DNA from: Oncomelania hupensis
Taxonomy: Eukaryota > Mollusca > Gastropoda > Littorinimorpha > Pomatiopsidae
Assembly: GCA_036898135.1 (NCBI GenBank)
Contig: CM072511.1
Coordinates: 35,856,075 to 35,920,074 of the forward strand
Direction: 5' to 3'
Length of the DNA stretch: 64,000 bases
Below, one piece after another: positions 57,230-64,000 of the stretch (within the stretch, counting starts at the first letter, position 1; each line of letters starts with the position of its first letter). The position numbers and the translations under genes are program-made. The notes beneath the pieces are model-generated. The model did not search any database. It was not told the DNA's origin and was given only the letters and a program-made list of their open reading frames with translations.

Positions 57230-57425
57230 AAGAGGGGCCGGGTAGCTCAGTTGGTAAGAGCGTCTTGCTAGTAACCGAAAGGTCGCTGGTTCGAATCCCG
57301 GATTGGTCAACGTGTGATCATATTATTTTCCCCTTTACCAACAACTGGCCCGCTGGTGTCAGTATAAATCGGTCCAGTAGTCACCTATATGCGAAAGTGT
57401 CGTGTGACTATAATCTACAAACAAA
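57230..57425 (+). mobile_element. tRNA(Thr-like)-derived SINE in solo LTR F
   Basis: 196 bp bounded by CAAAAGGGTGTG (57218-57229 and 57426-57437). The head GGGTAGCTCAGTTGGTAAGAGC and GGTTCGAATCCC fit A and B boxes, and the loop CTAGTAA would give an AGT anticodon. The anticodon stem pairs badly, so it is a SINE head. The tail is ACAAACAAA. A second copy in reverse is at 62291-62491. Confidence 0.88.
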
Positions 57426-57484
57426 CAAAAGGGTGTGTGTTGAAAGTGAAAAGTTGAGAGTGGAAAAAACGATTGTATGCAGTT

Positions 57485-58029
57485 ATATTACATTACATGA
57501 TTATTGCTTTAGGTCCAGCGGACTCTTCCGAGCCAAATCAGGACCGGACAACCCCTGATACGCATAAAAGATCTGCTGAAACAACCCTAGTGGTAAAACT
57601 GAAAGCTCTCCACCAGCCAGTCACTTTACAATAAAGACATCCCACGCAGTGGACGCTGAGGCTGTACTCTAATTTATCGAACCCCCGTTTACAAAAACAA
57701 AATAGAATACAAACATTATTATACATTATCAACAAAACACATACATATAAAATGCCTACATTGCTAAATAATAACATCATAGGAAGCCCTAGTGACCACC
57801 TGGCAGAACTCATACACAAATAAGGAGTCTTGTCCCGGAAGAGTTTTCAAGAAAAAAGGTGTGTTACTGGTCTAGCAAAGAAGAAGATAGTATAGCAGAT
57901 TGACAGAACAGAGCAGGAATGAGAAAGAGCAAATGAGAAAGACAGCGACAGTGGGAATTTAAAGCACTACATTTCCAGAAAGTGGGGATACTATTTATAC
58001 TGAAACCCCCGGCACCCCAACGGGGGTAA
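57485..58029 (-). mobile_element. Unclassified retroposon, copy G2
   Basis: 545 bp bounded by ATTGTATGCAGTT (57472-57484 and 58030-58042). It shares both ends and most of the body with 5724-6501. The tail at low coordinates is ATATTACATTACAT instead of a long (AT)n tract. The high-coordinate end again has a GC-rich inverted motif (CCCCCGGCACCCCAACGGGGG region). Confidence 0.8.
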
Positions 58030-58202
58030 ATTGTATGCAGTTGTTGATGTTCGCTGAATAAAGTTGGGAAACTACGACGACTTTGCCTTGTTGCTGAGGG
58101 AGTAGGCTGCTTGGATAAACGAATCTGAGTTACACTTTATCAGGTTTCAAGCATCGGGGCTGAATCAACTGATAAAAAAACAACATCGAGTGTAACACGC
58201 TC

Positions 58203-58440
58203 ATGTCCTAGATGGTGAGTGCCGACTACATATATACACCCAGCATGCACTAGGTCCCTTCTCCCCATGCCAAGTTGCCCAGGATTGTGCTCAGTCGTCT
58301 GGGCGTCAGACTATGCGCCCAAAGGCTGCAACTGGGCGCCTCTTCAGCGGCTTGAGTTAGATCCTGTATCGGTCAGCACCTTGAGCAGCTTTTGAGCTGG
58401 TAAAACGCTATATAAAAGTCATTAAATAAATACATAAACT
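58203..58440 (+). mobile_element. Right part of the SINE interrupted by solo LTR F
   Basis: Continues the SINE from 42615: TGGTGAGTGCCGACTACA, ATGCGCCCAAAGGCTGCAA, GAGTTAGATCCTGTATC and ACGCTATATAAAAGTC match the 957-1458 copy in order. It ends in an AAATAAATA tail. Confidence 0.88.
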
Positions 58441-59707
58441 TAAGAAGTCTAACAAGGAACTAAAGCTCAATTCCACCCAAAAGATGCACGCCTGCTTCCT
58501 TTTCTTGTTGATGTTGCTGTAGTGAAGGTTTGGACTATACACAGAAGCTTGCGCACTTACTATTTGCCTGTTATCGTTCACAACATGTCAACAGGTCATT
58601 GAGAGAATATCTTTTCAAGACGACGTTTTATCTACACTTTTCACAGCTATAATTATTATCTCACCACACGCACCTGTATACGTCTGTATTTATTATTTGT
58701 TAGCCCTTGTGTTGAAAACAGGAAAGGCAAAGATTTATATCAGACAACATAACTGTAGGGTTGGCTTAGTATTCCATAGAACAAGCGCTATTTACTATAC
58801 CTACTAGCGATGTGGATTCCACAAACAGACATCAACAACTAGCATGCTGGATCTCGCTAGCCAGAACCTCGGGCAGCTCTTTGAATTCAATCCTGATGTA
58901 ATTACTACCACAATCTCTGCAAAAGTCCGTCTCAAAGGAGAGACAATCAAGAAGCATCTAAAATAGACTTCCTGTTTGATTACTGATGCTGGCACTTTCT
59001 GTCTCTCTGTCTCTCTCTATCTGTCTCTCTCTCTTTCTCTCTCTCTCACTCACTCTCTCACCTTATTTTTTTAAGCATTGCCTTTTTTTGAGCTCAATGA
59101 GTTTGCTACCATAGCCTAGTATGGAGAAACCGCGCTATCCAAGTGTTCAACATCAATATCCACTGACTAACAAGTGCTCGATCCCCCCACGGCCGGCATC
59201 ACGAGCAGCTGTTTCAGGGCAGCTGGAAAGAGCTTTAGGAACAAACCGTATCATAATGGGTACATACCCTCCTGCCCCCCCCCCTCCTCCCCCCAAAAAA
59301 AACACCCAATTTTTAAAAATTAAAATAAAATTCCGATTATGGATCTCTTTCCCAGGAGCATTAATCAAGAAGAATTATGATACGTACTAATGCTACCCGT
59401 CCGCTATCGGGGATCCACAAAATTCTTGCCAATGGTCCATTCTTCTTGATTACTGCGCCTGTGCATAAAATCTAAAATCGGAAATTTATTTATTTTATTT
59501 TTTTTCTTGGTTAATGCGCCTGTGATCTCCTGCTAGGCATATTCCAGGCAAACAAGTATATATCACTGATAAGCACAATTAGTTAGAAATGTAGAATTGC
59601 ACGTTAACAATCATCTATAATTATGATCTTGATCTACATTTCTGATAAAGAGGCGTAGAAAAACAGAAACCGGGTAATAGCGTTGTCGGATGCGGAAAGA
59701 ACAAGAT
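58441..59707. other. No gene; CT-rich patch at 58998-59060
   Basis: Degenerate TCTC/TGTC tract at 58998-59060, a C-run at 59275-59294 and AT-rich sequence. No domain recognised. Confidence 0.45.
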
Positions 59708-60310
59708 AAGCAGTCGTATTTTGCCTGGTTCCCTGCAGAGCTTTGTCACTCAGGGTTCGGACAACCATGCAAGCTGCTATCAGTCTCGTTCTTTACTGGG
59801 ACCACCCTTAATGAAGGGATCTAACAGAAGCTTTAGCAGCTTTCCCACTCCCACCCCACCCCACCCCACCTCTTTTCTACTGGGGCCAAGTATTCCTCGA
59901 CTCTCTTTCATGCAGCTTATACTGTGACTTGTTTTTCTTGCACTTCTTAAATGCATTTTGTTTGGGATTCCACCATACCATCCTTCCCCACCCCATCCCT
60001 CTAGCTCTCCTCCATTTCGGTCATCTAGCGGTTCTTTCTTTCGCATATTCTTCCGTTCTCTTTCTTTTGCTATTGTAGCGGTATTAATTTGTTTTGCTTC
60101 CTTTGGGTTTCTTTGACCTTTCTGGCCTTTTATTTATATCTTGACTTTTTCTGCCTATAGGTTTACTTATCCGCCTTGGTAGGTCCATGCGAGCACGCAA
60201 AAGAGTCCTCAAGAGACTAAAATAGCGGACATCACATTCACCACCATGTTCTTGATAAGTTGCGACAAAGTTCATCTGGCTTCTTCCAACCTGACGCTCA
60301 GTGTGAATTT
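59708..60310 (+). repeat. Left arm of a 0.6 kb inverted repeat
   Basis: 603 bp whose reverse complement is 62791-63389 with few differences, from AAGCAGTCGTATTTTGCC to CAGTGTGAATTT. Noncoding by inspection. Spacer 2.48 kb. Probably two copies of one dispersed element in opposite orientation. Confidence 0.93.
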
Positions 60311-60674
60311 TAGAAGAAAAAAAAATCGTCGGTGATAGTTTGATCTCAATATTGCCATTTAACACGAAAAAAGCAGCCGTTTTTAAGTCAACAAAATCGG
60401 TTGTCGCCCCCACCCCCACATTCCTCTCACCCTACCCCATCCCAACTTTAACCTCCCATCCACCCACCCCCAAAAACCAAAGGCTAAAAAATAACAACTA
60501 AAAATAAACAAACAACACACACACACACATACACACGCACACACACAAAACAACAACAACAAAACGGCATTCCTCCTGGCCTTGATGCTCACTACATAGT
60601 TCAGTGATACAAAATTGACTGTAGTTATATCCTGTAATAACTTACATAATTTAATTTACCTTGGTAAAACGATT

Positions 60675-60729
<55 letters not shown>

Positions 60730-61049
60730 TCTCTCTCTCTCTCCCTGTCTCTCTTTCTCTCTCAGAAAGTCAGAAACACACACGCATACACACACAAAAA
60801 CACACACACACCCACACACACACATACATACACATCGTATTCAAAATGTGCATAATCGAAACTTGATGCCACAATCAGATTTATTTGGCTACCAGACTAC
60901 TTGCTAAGTAGAACTAGGTTTTACACCTAGCCAGTCTCAATTACCTTTGTAGTGCAGAAGAAGAGCTCCTGTCCAGCACACATGTCCCTCGGGAGACAGT
61001 CCGTCGTGTGACCAGCTTATTAAACGAAGGCCTGGTGACATAGAGGGGA
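60311..61049. other. Microsatellites (CA)n and (CT)n, no gene
   Basis: CA-rich near 60516-60548, CT at about 60679-60765, CA at about 60777-60834. No gene recognised. Confidence 0.7.
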
Positions 61050-61690
61050 GAATAATGACCCCAATCTTTCCGCGTCCTCTACTGGACACCTAAACGTCTT
61101 TGGGCATTTTTAAACAATGAAATGTATCCCCAAACCAACTTTGCACAGATAATAAAATATATACTCCAATTCTTTTGACATCGTCTGCTAGTCACCTAGA
61201 ATGAATGAGTCAAGTGCGCCAAATCTATCATTGCACATAACATGATCTTAATGCTGGGACTGCGTCTAATGGTCACCTAGACGCTTCAGGGCATCAGATC
61301 CAATAGATTTCCTTCAAACTACTAAGCACAAAAAGAAACTTATTTCTTTGGCGTTAGTGTGTCTATCACCTATACTAAATAGGGGTATGGGACAAATAGG
61401 CCTGCAGCGTGCCCAGGCCACTTTTGCACACACGGAAGTGCCCCCAGTTCTTTGGGGTCGTCTGCTGATCACCTAGACGTCTTGGGGAAACAAATCACGA
61501 TAGCGTGCCACTTTTAACTGTACTCCAGAAGAAAAGAAGGAAAAAAAAGACCTCACTTCTTTCAAGTCGTCGGTATGTCAGCTGGATGATTAATGTACAA
61601 ATGGGCCTGTAGGGTCGCGTCAGCCACCGTTGAAATAGACATTCCGGCAAATTCAACGACACCGTTTCTTTAGCACCGAAATGGCCGTGG
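61050..61690 (+). repeat. Degenerate tandem array of about 100-bp units
   Basis: Five or six diverged units carry a GTCGTCTGCTGATCACCTAGACG-like block (near 61088, 61190, 61278, 61362, 61457, 61567), then a CAAAT..GCGTGCC and CACTTTTGCAC-like block. Spacing is about 85-115 bp. Units are too diverged for a recent expansion. Confidence 0.6.
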
Positions 61691-61720
61691 CAACGAAGCA
61701 CTAAACTTTGCCCAGAGCAA

Positions 61721-61722
61721 TA

Positions 61723-61800
<78 letters not shown>
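61721..61800. repeat. (AAT)n microsatellite
   Basis: About 26 AAT units. Confidence 0.95.
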
Positions 61801-62230
61801 TTCTGATTTTCTGTTTGTTATCTACGTTCCCAGTGATGTGGTACAGAAAATTGCTCGCGCGCGCCTGTGTGTATTTGTGTGTGTGTGTGTGTATGTGCGT
61901 GTGTGTGCGGGTGTGTTACATTCATTTATGCCTATTATTGTGTATAACTGGATGCTATCTGTGATTTATAATGCATGTGTGGGTGAGGGTATAGGTTACA
62001 ACCTTTTACTCTTGCATTTTACTGTGATTTTTATCTGTGTCAATACTCCTATTCTATATTTATTATCCACCTTTAATAAGGCGTATCAGACTATGCGCTC
62101 TACAGGCTCCTGCTAATGTAAAGCCCCTGTGTGGGTTTTAAAATCGTGCCCGCAAAAAAAAGCAAGGACTGGTACGTTTATTTATCCCACAACCACGCCA
62201 CTGGCATGATATAACCCTGAACACTTATCA
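61801..62230. other. No gene; (GT)n at 61874-61917
   Basis: Short GT tract and unique AT-rich sequence. Confidence 0.5.
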
Positions 62231-62613
62231 GAAGCAACCCAACAGGACTGTGCTGCTCGGCTTGTGCTTAATACACGGAAGCGTGATCATATTGTTTTGT
62301 AGATTATAGTCACACGACATTTTCGCATATAGGTGACTAGTCTACTGGACCGATTTATACTGACACCAGCGGGCCAGTTGTTGGTAAAGGGGAAAATAAT
62401 ATGATCACACGTTGACCAATCCGGGATTCGAACCAGCGACCTTTCGGCTACTAGCAAGACGCTCTTACCAACTGAGCTACCCGGCCCCTTAGTGATGATG
62501 TCACACCTCTTTTAAAGGAGCTTCACTGGCTCCCTGTTAAGTTCCGCATTGAATACAAAATTGATGTCCTAGCTTTCCGCCACTTTGACCAGTCACTTCC
62601 ACCATATCTGTCT
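62231..62613 (+). pseudogene. LINE RT C-terminal fragment split by a SINE
   Basis: 62231-62287 reads EATQQDCAARLVLNTRKRD, and after the SINE 62494-62613 reads DDVTPLLKELHWLPVKFRI then EYKIDVLAFRHF. This matches the common LINE motif AARLV..T(R)K..DHVTPLLKELHWLPV.RI.YKI of CR1/L2-like and jockey-like elements. The frame is consistent on both sides of the insertion. No catalytic part remains. Confidence 0.82.
62291..62491 (-). mobile_element. tRNA(Thr-like)-derived SINE, second copy
   Basis: Reverse copy of 57230-57425: GAGCTACCCGGCCCC head at high coordinates and TTTTGTAGATTATAGTCAC near the tail. Flanks GTGATCAT (62283-62290) and GTGATGAT (62492-62499) look like an aged target duplication. 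Confidence 0.85.
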
Positions 62614-62751
62614 GTCCGCCGTAGCTCAATTGGTAGAGCGTTCGCCTGGCACACCGATGACCCAGGTTCGAATCCCGTGGTGGGCGATATAAAATGTGGC
62701 CATTTTTACTGTCCATTTTAGTAGTATGATTGCTTTGGTGGTTCAGTGTTG
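62614..62751 (+). mobile_element. tRNA-derived SINE, second family, 3'-truncated
   Basis: GCCGTAGCTCAATTGGTAGAGC and GGTTCGAATCCCG head, then GGGCGATATAAAATGTGGCC and GGTGGTTCAGTGTTG. Matches the minus-strand SINE at 9036-9254 up to 62751, where that copy would continue ATTCAGG but this one changes to the candidate inverted-repeat end. Confidence 0.85.
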
Positions 62752-62790
62752 CATGCGCATATTAGGTATAATATTAGGTATACATTCTTG

Positions 62791-63389
62791 AAATTCACAC
62801 TGAGCGTCAGGTTGGAAGAAGCCAGATGAACTTTGTCGCAACTTCTTAAGACCATGGTGATGAATGTAATATCCGCTATTTTAGTCTCTTGAGGACTCTT
62901 TTGCGTGCTCGCATGGACCTACCAAGGCAGATAAGTAAACCTATAAGCAGAAAAAGTCAAGATATAAATAAAAGGCCAGAAAGGTCAAAGAAACCCAAAG
63001 GAAGCAAAACAAATTAATACCGCTACAATAGCAAAAGAAAGAGAACGGAAGAATAAGCGAAAGAAAGAACCGCTAGATGACCGAAATGGAGGAGAGGGAT
63101 GAGGTGGGGAAGGATGGTATGGTGGAATCCCAAACAAAATGCATTTAAGAAGTGCAAGAAAAACAAGTCACAGTATAAGCTGCATGAAAGAGAGTCGAGG
63201 AATACTTGGCCCCAGTAGAAAAGAGGACGGGTGGGGTGGGGTGGGGTGGGAGTGGGAAAGCTGCTAAAGCTTCTGTTAGATCCCTTCATTAAGGGTGGTC
63301 CCAGTAAAGAACGAGACTGATAGCTTGCATGGTTGTCCGAACCCTGAGTGACAAAGCTCTGCAGGGAACCAGGCAAAATACGACTGCTT
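62791..63389 (-). repeat. Right arm of the 0.6 kb inverted repeat
   Basis: Reverse complement of 59708-60310, 599 bp. It differs by small indels and a few substitutions, including one CACCCC-unit change. Confidence 0.93.
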
Positions 63390-63930
63390 TCCAGATATTT
63401 CCATCTTTCTTTCTTACTTTCTTTATTTTGTATTTCCTCTTTGTATAGACTAGGTAGTCTTACACATGCGTTAACTCTAATAGGCTACGAATATTTATAT
63501 ACATTTATACAATCTGTAAATGCTGTTTGTTTCTCCTCTTTGTATTTCTTTCTTGCGAAAGACTCTTAGATTCTTTGAAACTCTGGAAATTAAACGTGTT
63601 TTCTTCGTACTGTTCTTCTTTTCATTCTTCCTTCATCCTCCTCTCCATTATTCTCTATTCATGCCTCTCCCATTCTCACTCTTTCTCTCTTCCTTTTTCT
63701 TTTCATTCTTTCTTTCCTTCTCCTGCTATTTTCTTCCATATTTCTTTTCTTTTCTTCTGCCCAGTCCAGTTCGTTCAAATAATTCGAAGAAGGATTATGC
63801 GCAAGAATTTTTTTTTAAAGCTTTGTGACAGTTTGTTATTTTCCCTTCCTCGAAATATTTTATTAAATAAACGACTTTCCTTATGAATTGTGTTTCCAGG
63901 TATTTCCCGATAGTATTTTTCCATATTACT
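63390..63930. other. Pyrimidine-rich stretch, no gene
   Basis: C+T-rich, especially 63600-63760. Overlapping Phe/Ser/Leu-rich frames are compositional. Confidence 0.5.
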
Positions 63931-64000
63931 GTATACCTAATATTATACTTAATATGCATGTTTCCTTGGTCTTTTTATGCACAACGTTTTTCAAAGTTTT

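Larger units (their letters stand above)
42616..58197 (+). mobile_element. Solo LTR F, split by three later insertions
   Basis: A diverged A/B-family LTR starting TGTTACGTTAAAACGC at 42616 and ending GAGTGTAACA at 58197, with duplication CGCTC on both sides (42611-42615 and 58198-58202). Its own sequence is 42616-42849, 57076-57229, 57438-57484 and 58043-58197, about 590 bp in all. Element D, a tRNA-like SINE and retroposon G2 fill the gaps, each with its own target duplication. AATAAA candidates and the GGGGCTGAATCA block match the A LTR. Confidence 0.88.
62752..63960. mobile_element. Candidate element with about 30-bp terminal inverted repeats
   Basis: 62752-62783 and 63931-63960 are inverted repeats with one mismatch and a 2-bp indel; the innermost 18 bases are GTATAATATTAGGTATAC. 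The left end coincides with the point where a SINE stops matching its relative. The 1.2 kb interior includes the 0.6 kb arm shared with 59708-60310 and no transposase. A non-autonomous DNA transposon is possible; the AT-rich ends could also be chance. Confidence 0.4.

Noticed and set aside
57237..57310. Functional tRNA-Thr gene
   Set aside because: Anticodon stem mispairs, the segment is the head of a 196-bp unit with a target duplication, and a second reverse copy exists: a SINE.

Overview
The window is repeat-dense metazoan nuclear DNA. I find no convincing host protein-coding gene, exon chain, rRNA or functional tRNA. The mix of Ty3/gypsy-type LTR elements with integrase placed before reverse transcriptase, tRNA-derived SINEs, decayed non-LTR retrotransposons, very long microsatellites and CCCTAA-type telomere-like repeats fits a marine invertebrate, perhaps a mollusc. 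The species assignment is a weak inference.

Layout. 1-10.1 kb: LINE and SINE remnants, an unclassified 0.8 kb retroposon (5724-6501) with 12-bp target duplications, and a long purine-rich, microsatellite-rich stretch. 10.1-15.7 kb: LTR element A (+). 15.7-19.1 kb: sparse sequence with a possible piggyBac-like remnant, an interstitial telomere-like tract and a LINE tail. 19.1-24.7 kb: LTR element B (-), a sister of A. 24.7-29 kb: AT-rich sequence with a decayed LINE RNase H. 29.07-36.2 kb: LTR element C (-), inserted in a degenerate tandem array. 36.2-42.5 kb: SINEs, tandem repeats, a LINE tail and a solo LTR. 42.5-58.4 kb: a nested stack in which a SINE was hit by an LTR (now solo), that LTR was hit by element D, D was hit by element E, and the same solo LTR also took a SINE and a second copy of the unclassified retroposon. 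58.4-64 kb: inverted repeat arms, a tandem array, a LINE fragment split by a SINE, and a candidate terminal-inverted-repeat element.

Main observation. All five long LTR elements (three families: A/B, C/D, E) keep a coiled-coil Gag, CCHC zinc knuckle and aspartic protease motif as encoded modules, except D, which lost its knuckle by deletion. A-D also keep a full integrase DDE set. Every one lacks the reverse transcriptase catalytic core. The deletion junction is shared by A and B, and a different one is shared by C and D. The paired LTRs of each element are identical or nearly so, and B, C, D and E have exact 5-bp target duplications. RT-less derivatives therefore transposed recently, presumably using RT supplied in trans. 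A and B also carry four and five perfect heat-shock-element-like motifs just upstream of the Gag start codon.

Limits: boundaries were read by eye. Family names rest on motifs and domain order, not searches.
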